Notes: a model not told the origin generated them from the sequence alone. 60,000 bases of DNA from Antedon mediterranea (GCF_964355755.1 NC_092670.1:16183201-16243200), one strand, 5' to 3'. Counted from the stretch's first letter, positions 35,756 through 48,086 are shown. Program-made: numbers and translations.

Positions 35756-36975
35756 CTTAATAGAAGAACCGTATACATCTCTTTTTTACTTTCTGCACTC
35801 TTATTCACAATGTATACCACCATCAATCACGTGACCGATCTATCATAAACGCTTGGACAACTCTAAATTGAACTACTGAAAATTATACCAGAAATTAATG
35901 ATAATACAACAAAACTTAAATCACGTTTTGTTTTGGAAATTTCCAAGTGAATGAATAAAATTGAATTTCTTACCAATTGTGCAAAAGCCCGTTGTCATTG
36001 ATATAATCTAGGATATTTGACTGACAGCTAGCCCTAAAGTTGCACATTTCTTCCACTAAACTTATTTAGTGTTATACATGCGCTTAATTAGGCTCAATTA
36101 TATTTATTTGAGTTAGGGCTAAAGTAAGCGGCATATTACTTATCAAAGTTTCTTCCATAACTGGAAAATTAACTTGGCCTTTAGGCCTACATATAGAATA
36201 AATTAGAAACTCCAAAAGATCTAATGAATTTTAGAAATAATTGAAATAGATATATAATTGTGTAAAAAATACATGTACAGTAATGTTAAAAGCATTTTAA
36301 AAATGTTTTATTTATTTTTTTTAAAAGCAACGCTGCCGGCTTACTATTATTAAAATAAAAGATAGAAGATAATCATAATATATGTAAAAAAAACACATTA
36401 ATTCTTAAAAGTCTTTTTTTGGAGCTGGTGTTCCAAATTAGTTAAGCGTATCTTGTGAGAAGGTAAGTACGCATATCTGTGAAAAATTACGCTCGTCACG
36501 CTTCAATGATCATTGCTTATTCAGATCCATTACTAATTGTAGCACAATGTTACCAACCCTACGTGCCGTTTTAATTATATATAATGAGAAAACAAGTCAT
36601 TCAGAAATAGAAATATGATTGACATTCGAGAATAAAAAGATTGTGAAACCTTGAGTTGTCAAAACAGAACCATCTCTAAGCGTTGTTACAACTTCAAGGT
36701 ACCTACATTTTCAAATGCAATGTTAATAAAACTATAAATAGACAAGACACCATTACTGTTGCTATTTTGCCGTATCGATATAGTTTTTAATTAATTACAA
36801 ATATAACTTTTTTATTTAAACTATTTTGAAAACATTCATTATGTAATATAACTATTTGTTTGTCATACTTGATGAATTTGATTAACAATTTTTATTGATC
36901 ATTATTATGATCTCTCTCAACAAATTAGTAACTTCGATATGTAATTCGTTAATCGATTATCCAAGCATTGGTTAT
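35756..36975. other. intergenic, nothing firm
   Basis: AT-rich. The segment at 36420-36600 is less repetitive and could be regulatory. No coding frame recognised. Confidence 0.45.
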
Positions 36976-37091
36976 CAACTATTGATTATCCAAGCATTAA
37001 ACATATATTAGATGTTCAATGCTTGGATAATTAATAGTTGTCTGTTCTTTCTCTATTTCTTCAATGGTTAAACCATTGAAGAAATAGAGAA
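36976..37091. repeat. two adjacent near-perfect hairpins
   Basis: First: 36976-36998 pairs with 37018-37040, 23 bp arms with one mismatch (outer part CAACTATT/AATAGTTG). Second: 37049-37069 pairs perfectly with 37071-37091, 21 bp arms around one base. A direct half copy of the first arm (TTATCCAAGCATTGG) lies at about 36957-36971. No relation to the MITE families here. Confidence 0.92.
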
Positions 37092-38039
37092 GGAGCAGAA
37101 ATTGTTAGCAGACTTTCTTAAAATAATAAGTAGCCTAAAAGAAAGATTATTAGACCTATTACAAATATGGAATGTAATAATACTATTAATATTTTTAGTA
37201 ATGATTTATTTATACACAACAGAAAGGTATCTTGAGTATAAAAAATACATTATATATACCTGATTTGATTGGAAAAAAGTTAAATGATTAAAATTGATAT
37301 CTTAGCTAGACCTTACTATTTTTACTGAGTGTTTGTTCAGTGAGGTGTACATTGTATACAATACTCATTGTTCACTTTTAACTATAACTAACATTTTGTT
37401 CAAAATTAGAATCACTAAATACCAATTATATATGTCAATCACCAATGGTCCTCGAATTTCACACGATCGATATGAGGTCACGTGGTGTAGTAGACCTCAA
37501 TCTAGAAGACTGAGCGTGATTGAACTGGTTTTGGATTTATTTCTCTTGTTTGTTTTGGTAATTAGAAAAGTTGATAACATGTGCGATAGAAAGAGAAACA
37601 CAAAACGTCATTCAGTATGTGATATTATTTCTATAGTTTTGAATTAAGAAAAAAAGAAAATCCCCGAGTTAAATCAGTAAAATTTTATAAAGTTTCCTCG
37701 TTGTGAAAATGTTCAAGTGGCGACGACTCGGATATAATTTAAATATCTAGGCATTAATCATTGTCTAAATCATAGAATTTAGTTTACACTTTGTATATTA
37801 TACAATACATATCTTTTTGGTTTTAATATTCGATATTTTTCCCCAGTGTACATTCGATTCAATGTATAAATAATTAAATGTCGCATATCATAATATTGAT
37901 TTCATTTATTTAAATAGGCCTATACATAGAATAGACCTATATAATTTGAATGAAAATTAATATTGTATAAATCTATCAAATCAGTAACACCATGAAGAAT
38001 ATGCAATGTCGACGTTCACGTACTGAATGGCAGCCAGAA
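37092..38039. other. intergenic, nothing recognised
   Basis: A 104-codon frame at 37333-37647 shows no domain, signal or codon preference and is taken as chance. One TAGGCCTA at 37915 is followed by a TAGACCTATA echo. Confidence 0.45.
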
Positions 38040-38235
38040 TAATTTTCATCAGTGTTTGCACGCGCGCGTACGAATGACAAGCCATTCGTCAGTGTTTAGG
38101 GCGCGCGTGCAAAGTTATGGCTTGAATCAATTACGCGCGCGTGTAAAGTCATTGCATGAATTCATTAACGTTACGCGGCGTGCACTAGTCTTGCCATATT
38201 CATCAACTTTTGAATCTGCGCGTAAGATTGTATTT
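38040..38235. repeat. CpG-rich repeat with alternating purine-pyrimidine tracts
   Basis: GCACGCGCGCGTACG, GGGCGCGCGTGCAAAGT and TACGCGCGCGTGTAAAGT recur at roughly 45-50 bp spacing, each followed by similar words (ATGGCTTGAATCAATTA and ATTGCATGAATTCATTA). A diverged tandem repeat with Z-DNA-prone cores. Confidence 0.7.
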
Positions 38236-38639
38236 CTTATTGTTCGTTTAATATCATGAAATATGTATTTGTGTTTAATCAGCAAAGCCTGCAAGGTTTT
38301 GTTTCGCCTCTCAGCTACAAGCAGAGATCAGCTAAAAAACACTTAATCTTGCAAATAGGGTGAAACAGTTACAAGGAATATGACACAATTTGATATATTT
38401 GCTACCAATATTTCACGCTAGAAAGAGTCCAAAACATATCAAACAATCTCGAAAAATTATTAAATTTGCCAATGGGAATTTTAATGATATTGGATTTAAT
38501 TTGCAATTGCCGAACGCGAATCAATTTATCTTGGTGAAAATCGTAATGGAATGCTTAGCCTCAAGGGTTAGTACCCCAGATGGATACAAACTGAACAACG
38601 CCAGTATGTATTTCTTTGTACTGATAATATAAGAGATAC
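38236..38639. other. intergenic, nothing recognised
   Basis: An 80-codon + frame (38390-38632) has no recognisable domain and is probably chance. Confidence 0.45.
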
Positions 38640-39030
38640 GACATAAAGCAATTCAGAGAACGATGGCTCTGGGGGAATGAGGATGAACATTGGATTGATT
38701 AAAATTAGCACACTGATAAGGTACGACGAAGCTGCCAGTTGACTCCTGTTCAGGCTGGATTGATTTGCTTATGAATTTAAATGGATTTATATTTCCCTGA
38801 TGATTTACATTTATAGTTTCACCGAGTTAGCCAGCCGAATGAACGGCCTGTCCGCGCTCAAGTCCCGTCCGCTGAGAAATTACCGTCGCGTCCGTAGGGA
38901 GCTACTTGATTAAGTGTATTAACAACGGAGTTTTCGTTGAGTCGAATGAAAAGTGAATCCGATATAAATGAATTGTCATCACCTTTTGCCTCTAATAATT
39001 TACCTCAACAAGACCTTTTTTGCGCAACTA
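38640..39030. promoter_or_regulatory. candidate regulatory element H
   Basis: About 390 bp, the most compact non-repetitive block in the desert: TTGGATTGATTAAAATTAGC, CAGGCTGGATTGATTTGC, CCGAATGAACGGCCTG, TTGATTAAGTGTATTAAC (an NK2-like TTAAGTG core), TCTAATAATTTACC. It has no long frame and no inverted ends. Enhancer function for UNCX or another neighbour is inference. Confidence 0.37.
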
Positions 39031-40039
39031 TCTGTTTGACGTAAAATTGAGAGGCGCCGACTCATGTGGATCTACTATAATCGTAAAAAAGGGGGGTCAT
39101 AATAATAATATCGTGTAAAACAGTTTTACTGGTATGTATTACATATAGCGGAGCAGAGCCTATCGGTACAATACATAACTTTCTGGCGTTCAAATTGAGG
39201 TTCCTCCTCAACTTGTTTACACAACAAAACTTACGTGGAATGGAAAACTTTTGGTATGTAAAAAGGCTGTTCCCTTTTTTTACATTCGCCAATGCACTCA
39301 ATGTCTTGCTATAAATCGTTGAAACCCAACATACAGTAAAACGAATTTCATCTAAAAGTGGCATTTTATTAGATTTCAGAGTGATCTATTTTTAGACAAT
39401 TTAGACAATTCTAAAATATTTCATTGCAGTTTGATTAGCAAAAAAACAATATAGGCCTACGCAGATTTTTATTTTATTTACATGTTTCAGGAAAATAATA
39501 AAACCGCACCAATTTTATAAAAAACAGATTTGGATAACCACTGATAAAACTGAGTTGTGAGGGTACAATACTAGCCGGGCTTCTTCGACAGGGAACGATA
39601 CACGACAATAGGAGCTCATTCAACACCTCAATTGTATATTCAAGAGCAGTGCATACCATTCCGTGCACACTTACCACAATTTATTGAAGTTTATGTGAAT
39701 GTTATGGTGTATATTCGTTATGATACAATACGTGTGGTACTGTAAAAAAATAATAAAATACTGCAGAAACACATAGGCCGACTGTTGCATATATGCACTT
39801 GCTAGATATAAGTTACATTCGCATTGTTTTGCAAGAAATGCCAATTTTTAAAAATATAAAATTACAAACAAATTGCAGTCAACCATGATCTTTATCACCA
39901 ACTTTCCATTAGTCCTATAGGCCTAGATTATACTTTTTTTACAAATTAAAATAAAATCCAACCTTTTCAACCTAGTAAGAGTCTGCGATATATAAGCGTA
40001 AATTATTAAAGTCTCATTGAAATGTATACATTATGCCCC
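39031..40039. other. intergenic, nothing recognised
   Basis: A 100-codon minus frame at 39062-39364 resembles nothing and is taken as chance. TAGGCCTA at 39452 and 39918. Confidence 0.45.
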
Positions 40040-40200
40040 ACTTTGGGTTTTCCTATTGCAACTATCTCGCTGACATGTCATTTTGACGAATTGCCCGATG
40101 GGAATTCATTCTCTGTCACGTGATGTAATTGCCTAAGCTTTCGACATGTGAACGGACACCCAGGCAGAAAATCAATTTAATAATATTCATCAGTATTGAA
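40040..40200. promoter_or_regulatory. candidate regulatory element I
   Basis: TGACATGTCA at 40071-40080 is a palindrome of two TGAC (TALE-class MEIS/TGIF) half sites. CACGTG at 40117-40122 is a canonical E-box. Also GACGAATTGCCCGATGGG. Compact and non-repetitive. Confidence 0.35.
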
Positions 40201-41039
40201 AAATTAATTACAAGTTATTAATTTTTAAGGCATTGTTAGAACAAACACTTTGAAATTCATCACGAAGTTGAGATTGCAAACTAGAGTCGAGCCAATCAAT
40301 AGTTTGGTTTGATCCCCTTTAATTAAAGACTGCGATCTAGCGTTAAATATCATTACATTGACAGAGTCCCTAGTGGTCATCTTGGCTGTGTGGACATGCG
40401 GACTACACCCAGCCAAATCGGACGACACAATAATGCAATTCATTTCATTATAAGCGTCATTTTCACGGATAAAATATGTTTATTATTCGAACTATTATGT
40501 AACGTATTTTTATTATAGTATACTGTATAAAAACGATTGATAAAACCTCTAAAAATAAATATTATCTTTCAATTTGCATACTAGTGATAGAAATAATGAT
40601 AGTTCAAACAGGAATCATTTTTAGAAGTTCGGATAGGCCTGAGGATAGAAGGATAGCTAGGCTATCGGAACTCGTGTCAGTAAACTTTGCTTCATCTCTG
40701 TTCTTAACAAGAGTTACCGAATAATCATTGCACTTCGGCCTAGGGAAATAAGTGTCACAATTAATGATGATTTAATATATTTGACTTATCAATCATAATA
40801 TCCAGGTTATAATAAAGAATAAATAATTAACACATCAACAATAGAAAATATACACATTGTTGCGTGCGTATTTTTTAGAATAACGCCTGTCATTATCACC
40901 AATTGAACGCGCGGATAAAATACGCGCAATATCACCCTTTGAACGCCGCCCGATACTGTAACGTCACAAAGTTCCATTATTGTAAATGCATTTCAAATCA
41001 ATTATTTGTTATTCTGGTTATTTACGTTACGTTGGTATG
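40201..41039. other. intergenic, nothing firm
   Basis: AT-rich, with a CpG word pair at 40905-40950 (TTGAACGCGCGG and TTTGAACGCCGCC after ATCACC). No gene seen. Confidence 0.45.
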
Positions 41040-41300
41040 ATAGTTTTTTTGTCTATTTAAACAGACTGGGGCTAATTTATAATTTCATTTTCCACCTCAA
41101 TACTTATATCTTTCAAATTTCGTATTGAATGAATTAGCCGAGGCGAAAACACTCCCAGACCCGTCACATTTGACCTTGCCCGTCATGCTAATATTTTTAT
41201 GTGCTGATGATGGCCTAACTAATTAACACGGATTTGATACAATAACACGGTTTGATAGCGTGTCGTTGATTGGATTTAGAAATTAATTTCTAAATTAGCG
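41040..41300. promoter_or_regulatory. candidate regulatory element J with 22 bp palindrome
   Basis: Contains TGACCTTGC at 41171-41179 (extended nuclear-receptor half site on the minus strand), CTAACTAATTAACACGG (TAATTA homeodomain core) and a perfect 22 bp palindrome at 41274-41295 centred on AATT. Non-repetitive, non-coding. Confidence 0.35.
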
Positions 41301-42439
41301 AAATTGATAATTGGAAAAATTCAACAGTCTAACACAATGTTAGTAACATTGGGGATGTAATGTCTACACATCAATACACCTTGTTTTTTCATCATATTAA
41401 TTTAACGCATTCCTTGCTATTTTATTAATGTTATCTATCTAGCTAGCGACAATAAATATTAATTAATGTGCGTGATAAAATAAGATATGTTTTGTAACGC
41501 CATCTCAAAAGTGAAGGGCAAGACAGTATTGTGTTTATTATTCGTTGAAAATACAAAAATGTATTAAATGTTAACATTTTTTAAGGCCATCCAAAAAACA
41601 AAGTTTCTTATGGCTCATGTGTAGAGGCCGTATTCACCATTTTCATGCTTATGGCTAAGGGAAACTTTCTAAAGTGAAGGCCTACGTTAACCGACAGCTA
41701 TTGAATCGACTTAAGTGAAATACCTCGTATTTAGGCCTAAGGGAAATATATCACAAGTGTGATTGGTGAATATGACCACTGGAATTGAATTAACTTTGCT
41801 GACATATTATACCTCTGCTGTTACAGTGCACGGGTGTACAACATTTCCCTATAGGCCTTAGCCTGAGGGGGAGAATACTGTTGTTCAATGTTTGCCGCAA
41901 ATTTAACACTTCTAATGAGGGTAAAACCAACATCGATAATCGAGTAAAGAAACAAACTCAAATAGATTCATTACTATGTTTTTCATTGTTTATAATCTTT
42001 GTTCGTAGGTGATTTTAATGTTTGTCCAGCGGTATGTGTTTATATATAAATGTCTCCGTTCACGGGACTACTGTTTCTAATATTGCACCTAGGTGAGGAC
42101 AGAGTAATTAAGTTTGTTTTGGTTTTAAGTTAAGAATAAACATTTCTCTAAAGCCTCATTCGCACTGAACTTTTAGGCTTAAACCAGATATGAAAAGTGT
42201 TGCAGTTTGTACTATGATGTATGACATAATTATGTATTAATGTTATAATTAAGCCCGGTTTTGATTATAGACACTGCAGTGAGTAGCATTATATCGTTAT
42301 ATAGGCCTATAACTTTTAACAGAAAGGAAAGAACGCCACCCAATTCTGGTTGAGGATACACCGGGCTCACAAAGTAAAATATACTAGGCTCTAGTAAAAT
42401 ATCTTCAAAAATAATAAAATATATTGTTATGGCCATAAA
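41301..42439. other. intergenic, possible foldback relic
   Basis: TATTCACCA (41631-41639) and TGGTGAATA (41764-41772) are perfect inverted ends of a possible 145 bp foldback element that contains a TAGGCCTA at 41732. Similar GGTATTCACC words occur near 31722. Otherwise featureless. Confidence 0.4.
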
Positions 42440-42980
42440 TTCGTTCGATGTTTTTGAATAATATCTACGGGTTGCGTCTCAGTTGTCATAGCAATAGGAA
42501 TCAGTTTAGTCGTAGCCTACAACCACTACGCCATCTGTGCTTGTTTCTTTAATCTGTTTTTAAGACATACCGTCTCATACCAGCTATTGCGTCAAAAGAT
42601 TCAATTAGTATTATTGGTCAAATACTACAACAATGAATACAAAGTCGCTGTGAAACATTGAACGTTGGTCGTAAACACATAAAATTGTTAAGTGAACATG
42701 GTAATCGTTCTGGCGTTACCATTGCCGACTTTGAAATTTATAAGTTAACAGAGTTAGGGTATCATGTAAGTGGTGGTATCACGGACAGTAGGATTAAAAA
42801 CACAATAGAGAGGCTGTCGGCTAGCACGGTGTACGCGACTTCTTAAGAACTGTGTAACTGTTGTCTGCTGTACGCCGAGAACAGAGCGATTTCCTCCGAA
42901 CACATGTCAGAAATAATGGAACAACTCCCAGCGGGGACAAATAATTATGTAACAAACCGTTGTATGTAACAGTGTAAATT
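42440..42980. promoter_or_regulatory. candidate regulatory element K, with a tRNA-like relic at its left end
   Basis: Complex and non-repetitive over about 540 bp, with a 62-codon + frame (42658-42846, no ATG start) that matches no family I know. At the left, the minus strand reads ATGGCGTAGTGGTTGTAGGC (near 42515-42535), A-box-like, but no convincing B box follows. The remainder may be regulatory or an unrecognised decayed exon. Confidence 0.28.
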
Positions 42981-44489
42981 TGTTAATTTCATTTCCTCAT
43001 TGTAACATGGTTGCTGGCAGTTCTTCCTCTCCAGGGTGATTGTTAAGCATTCCTTTCAAGCTGTATATTAATGCCATTTAAGCAGCGAGTGTAGACATGA
43101 GAGTCATAGCGAATAATGTTGTTGATAGTAGACATCATTCAAGCAGGTTTGTAGTTTGTTAGATACTGCCTTACCGCTCCCATGACACCCATTCTGAACG
43201 GGTGGCTTAGCCTACGCACGTCAAATGTATTTCTGTCCTTGTATTTCTGTCTAAAAACACTTACTCTGGGATTGTTGTGCCTTAAACTGTCCATTTCTGC
43301 ATACTTAAATTTCATATTTTTTGCTCATCAATGCCGCGCTGTTAAAGTAAATTGTATGTAAGTAGAAGCATCGTGGGTAGGCCCTATTTCCTGAGGTTAA
43401 AATGAAGAAAAATGTAATGTTAATCTAAGACAACTAATACATTTTATAAAACCTTTTTTTAAATTTGAAGTTGTAGGTAAATAAATTATATTTGTGGTGA
43501 GCATATTCTAACTGCAATTAATTTCTTTTTATTGTTAATGTCATTATAAAAAGTATAGGCTAATGATACTATTTTAAAACTATAATAATTTATATAATAC
43601 GATAATCATTTTGAATACTATCTGTTTGGCAACCAAGGATAGAGGAAAGAAAGATAAACACAGAAAGAAATGTAGAAATAATCTGAGGAAAGATGAAAGC
43701 AACTGGTTGAGATTAGCAAAAGAGAAGTAAATGAAGGGTTTTGGAGGAGGGATGTCATGCATGCAGTGGACTGCTAAATCCTGAAGGAAAAAAAAGAAGA
43801 AAAATCTATTTGAAAGTGTTTATAATGAAAAGTTTTGTATTTGAACTAAAATTAATGATACTCATTAATAAAAACGACAGTTACCGCAAAAAAGTCAAAG
43901 ATAATAAGATATTCGTTACTTCCTGCAAATTAGATTTAAGAATCAAACACGTCCCATCTAGGTCCTACTGTGAAACTGTACTCTCTTATTACGGTACCCT
44001 CTTTAAAATAGGCTTGCTTTAAGAACTTGCAATTTTTAAATTCATTTATAAGGTTGTTGGTGATCACTAGAGATTTTATACGGGCATTGACAATAATAAA
44101 AATACACTCCTATATATTTAATTGTTCAAACTAATATGAATATCATCGAAATCTAAATAATATAAATTATTTATTGTATGCGCTTAAAAGACCACGTGAT
44201 TATTATACCTAATCTATTTATTTGATTTTCTATCTTCAAAATGTTACCTAAGTTATCAAAATGATTTTTTCCGTCTACACGGATAGTTGTATTGTTACCT
44301 TTGACTTTGACAATTATTTTTTTTAACTTTTAGGCCTACACAATTTGGTACATTTCAGACATTTTTTTCGAACATTGATTTTTTTTCTTCTGTATTTTGT
44401 CTTTGAATTAAAAGAAACACATAACATATATTTATATATTTTATGTAAAAATTATTTTAAACAGCTTGTAACATGTGTGTAATACCAGT
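42981..44489. other. intergenic, nothing recognised
   Basis: AT-rich. A 93-codon + frame (43741-44022) is lysine-rich without a recognisable domain and is probably chance. One TAGGCCTA at 44331. Confidence 0.45.
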
Positions 44490-44720
44490 AGCAGTGCGCA
44501 ACAGACAATATCGTTAAGTCCTGTCCCCAAAGTAATAGCCAGCCACTTTAAACCATTACAACGTTTCCGCTTGCACTCATCTACAGCAATTAACACGTTA
44601 CACTCCGATTTCACTAAATGCTAAACAGACGAAATGAGAATTGAAATCGCTCACAATATTAACAATCTTATCTTTGCCGAGTAATAATTCTCATTGCTAA
44701 TCTTACTACAAGGAGTAGTT
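44490..44720. promoter_or_regulatory. candidate regulatory element L
   Basis: Non-repetitive block with CCACTTTAAACCATTACAAC, CAGCAATTAACACG, TTGAAATCGCTCACAATATT and GAGTAATAATTCTCATTGC. No frame. Texture-based call only. Confidence 0.28.
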
Positions 44721-44767
44721 GATGTGTTTCTGCGGGTAGAAGAGTGAATTCTGTCCTTTTTTACACA

Positions 44768-45168
44768 TTGAAGAGATATTAAGTTATGAAATTATTCTGA
44801 GTTTGTCGAACGATAATTTGTTTTCAGACTTTGAAATGGAAAAGATAGAAACATTAAGTGACTTGTATAAGAACGTAATTTATTGTGATGATTCATTTTG
44901 TATAAATTTGATTTTATAACACATTTAATATGAATAAGAAATTATAAAACGTTTTCGTTAGTTGCATCAACGAAAGATGTGCTATGTTTTATGAGGTGTA
45001 CGATAGCGAATTGAAGAGATAAGTTAAGAAATTTGCCGAACAATAATTTGTTTTCGAACTTTAATGGGAAAAATAGAAACATTAGGCCTATAGTGACATG
45101 CTTAAAAACGCCTAATTCACATACATTTGATTTTATGATAACAAGAAATATGAATAAAATTGAATTTA
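44768..45168. repeat. diverged tandem duplication, period about 240 bp
   Basis: 44768-44945 and 45010-45168 align through ATTGAAGAGATA, GCCGAACAATAATTTG (GTCGAACGATAATTTG in copy 1), ATAGAAACATTA, ATTTGATTTTAT and ATATGAATAA. In copy 2, GGCCTAT sits between CATTA and AGTGAC, which are adjacent in copy 1, creating a TAGGCCTA at 45083. Confidence 0.8.
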
Positions 45169-45299
45169 TAATTATTATTGTGTTAATTATACAATCAACA
45201 CGAAGATAAAAGATTCTCTCTTCACGGTTACTGACGAATTATTATCATTGTTTTAAATATTTTTAAAAATTTGATTATTCAACTCTACTTTCATCTCAG

Positions 45300-45490
45300 T
45301 GAATCCCCAACAGCTAATGCCCAGGAGCCATCTTTAAAATGATTTTGAATATTAATCTACGATGAATTATAGTCTTTTTAAAGGACAGTACTGATTTATT
45401 AACACTGGCTATTTTGTTTAATCTGTTTACGTTCCGACAGTTTCGCGACGTTTGTTTTCATTGAAATTAGCGAATCTAACTGATGGGCAA
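45300..45490. promoter_or_regulatory. candidate regulatory element M
   Basis: Non-repetitive, with CCAACAGCTAATGCCCAGGA, TTTGAATATTAATCTACG, CGTTCCGACAGTTTCGCGAC. Call based on texture alone. Confidence 0.25.
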
Positions 45491-48086
45491 AGATAGAAAC
45501 AATCAAATACTGGTAGTATTTGCAATTCAATTAGTTGTTCTTTTTGCAACAGTTTCAATATCAAAGGATGAAAGGAATGTGTTTGCTATTGAAAACACTA
45601 TCGAAGTTTCTTTTCCTTCAGGCCAAGCTTTCCTCTACAACGAACAAACCTAATGCATTAAATACCACCTAAACAAATATAACCCAATGTTGATTAGAAT
45701 CAATTACTTTTAATATTTAACTTGTTATTTACTGCTACAGTTGTCTAGTGGCTCTGTTAGAAGTAAAACACCGGAGGGAGTGATTTTCTAAGCCCAGTGT
45801 TTGCGGTTCCCGCACGGATTAGAAGTTAATCTTCGGCAGAAGAACTTCACTTTAGAAAATGGCATTGTTAAATAAATAGGCCTACACATTTTGTAACGAA
45901 TTGTCAATTTTTTCGCATACATCTACAAGTTTGAAAAATGGTTTGTTTTGTAAACTTGTCTTAAAACGTTAGATTGTTTTTAAGTGAGTTTGTTTTCAGG
46001 TCTTAGCTTAATTGGCGTTGCCACATTACTCATAGAATGGCTTCCTTTAGTATCATTTTCTTACCCGGACAACATAGAAAATTCTCTTTGAAAATGGTTA
46101 TTTTGTATATTCGTATCGTATTTTTAAATGAATTTTGTTTTAAAATTAAAAAAAAAATTATAAAAGTTTTTTGCCGAGTCTTTCAAACCATGGAGGTATA
46201 TATTTCCTTCATGTTCAAAACTTCTACAATCTTGCTGGGTGACTAGACCTAAGTCAGGGTGACGTCATTTAGTGTTTTAATGTTTCTTTATGAGTATTTT
46301 AAAATATTTTGTTAATATTGTATCTTACCAAGGAAGACAATGTTTGAAATGTTTTTACATTTTCGACGAATAAAGCATATTTATCCAATAGTTTAACTTT
46401 AAAGGTAATTTGAGGTAATGCTAGTGTATAGCATGAAATGATTAACAATAACATGAGTTAATAAAATGCTTTCGAATAATATAAGATAAACAAATTCATT
46501 CGCATGGTTGGCTCGTACAACTGTTATTGTTATTGCGCTTTAAGATCATTTTTTTTAATTAAAAAATTTAATTCACTTATATGTAATACAGTGGCACAAA
46601 CAGAACAAATACAAGAAATGACAACAAAAAAAACACACAATTGTTTCCATAATTTTCCAAAAAAAATTATTTCTTTCCAAAATTCACCTTAGAAATCGCT
46701 TGTTGTATGTGCCATCTAAAATCTGTGTATTATTGCTATTACTTTTTTATTTAATCGTTTAAACACTGACGCATGCACAAAGAAACTATTATTGCGTGTC
46801 CACTAACTATCACTAATACTTAAAAGGTTTTCTCACCTTCAAACTCTCCCTCTCTTTGTTTATGTTAATGATCAGCTATCCTCATTTTGCAAATTATTTA
46901 CAAAGTTTTTAACAAGCTAAGGTGGTTTATAGCAGCATTATTTTGCCCGTTTAGCCTCATTGTGGTTGTTGTTAAAAGCCGAATTCTGCAATAAAGAATA
47001 GCGCTTCTATCCGCCAGGTTAGTCAATAGCAATGCCATTACTACGGAATAGGCATAGGCCTAGTTTTTTTTTACTGATATTAAGGTCGATAGAAAAGGTG
47101 AAACTAACCATATTATGTGATATTTATGTGCACAAATTGCACTTTTATTTCGTTACCGATCATCAGTTCGTGTACTTATTTTTCTCTTTTTTACACTTTT
47201 ATTTACTTTTTATTTGTGCATTAAAAGGAATGCAGTATAATTTAACACATTAACTGATTAAAGTACCCACTAACAACATTCATGGTAATTATGTAATAAA
47301 TCCGGTAAATAATCACAACAAACAGCATTAGGAGGCTGACATAAATGCAGATGTTTTATATACGTTTTTTTTTTGTCTTGAGTGTCACATAAAGATCGTG
47401 TCAATTGTCTGTATTCAGGTCTATCCATTTATACTAATCTTAAAGATGTTATATTGTCCCCCCAAAACATGAACAAATGAAGGTTAATTAAATCAGACTT
47501 TAAATAGGATATTTTGTAGTTTTAATAAAGTCAATCACTTCCATAGAAAAACGGGAACAAAATAATGTTTTCACTTATAATATAACAAAATAAATGGTTA
47601 ATTTCAATCAAAAACCCATTGGCTGGCAGCCAATTTTAAATTACATTTTGTTTTTTCTGTTCCAATTTTTGGTCAAAGTGGATTACTATTATGTGACATT
47701 AAAATGAAATATTTAACAACATTTTGTTTAAAGAAATATTTTTACCTCTTTAACATAAAGAGAACTGAACATTTATTTTTATCTATATCATTATCATTGA
47801 TACAGTTTATACATTAAAATCATTTCATTACTAAACATTTAGCAGATTAATTATGTTAACATGGTTGACATTATTTGATTCAATTCTCGGCAAAAATGAT
47901 TGATTGAAAGTTTTGGTAGACGTGTGGGGGCGCAATTCATTTTATATAGAATTGTTCCTTACAGAAGTATGAATAGTCTATACATTGATCGATAATCATT
48001 ATAGACTAATGTACTATTATTTTTATTTTTGTAAATTCCATTATCGCGTATATTGTCAACCATGCTATCCCTTCCAAATACCCCTT
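45491..48086. other. intergenic, mostly featureless
   Basis: AT-rich. A weakly tRNA-like stretch at 45740-45805 (TTGTCTAGTGGCTCTG then GCGGTTCCCGC) lacks proper stems. 46850-47015 is less repetitive and might be regulatory. TAGGCCTA at 45877 and 47055. No exon seen. Confidence 0.45.

Noticed and set aside
37333-37647. 104-codon + strand frame
   Set aside because: No recognisable domain and AT-rich random-like composition; a frame of this length is expected by chance in 60 kb.
39062-39364. 100-codon minus-strand frame
   Set aside because: No similarity to any family I know and no splice context or codon preference.
43741-44022. 93-codon lysine-rich + frame
   Set aside because: Lysine richness follows from A-rich DNA; no domain seen.
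45740-45805. tRNA-like stretch (TTGTCTAGTGGCTCTG ... GCGGTTCCCGC)
   Set aside because: The T-loop does not fit and the stems do not pair.
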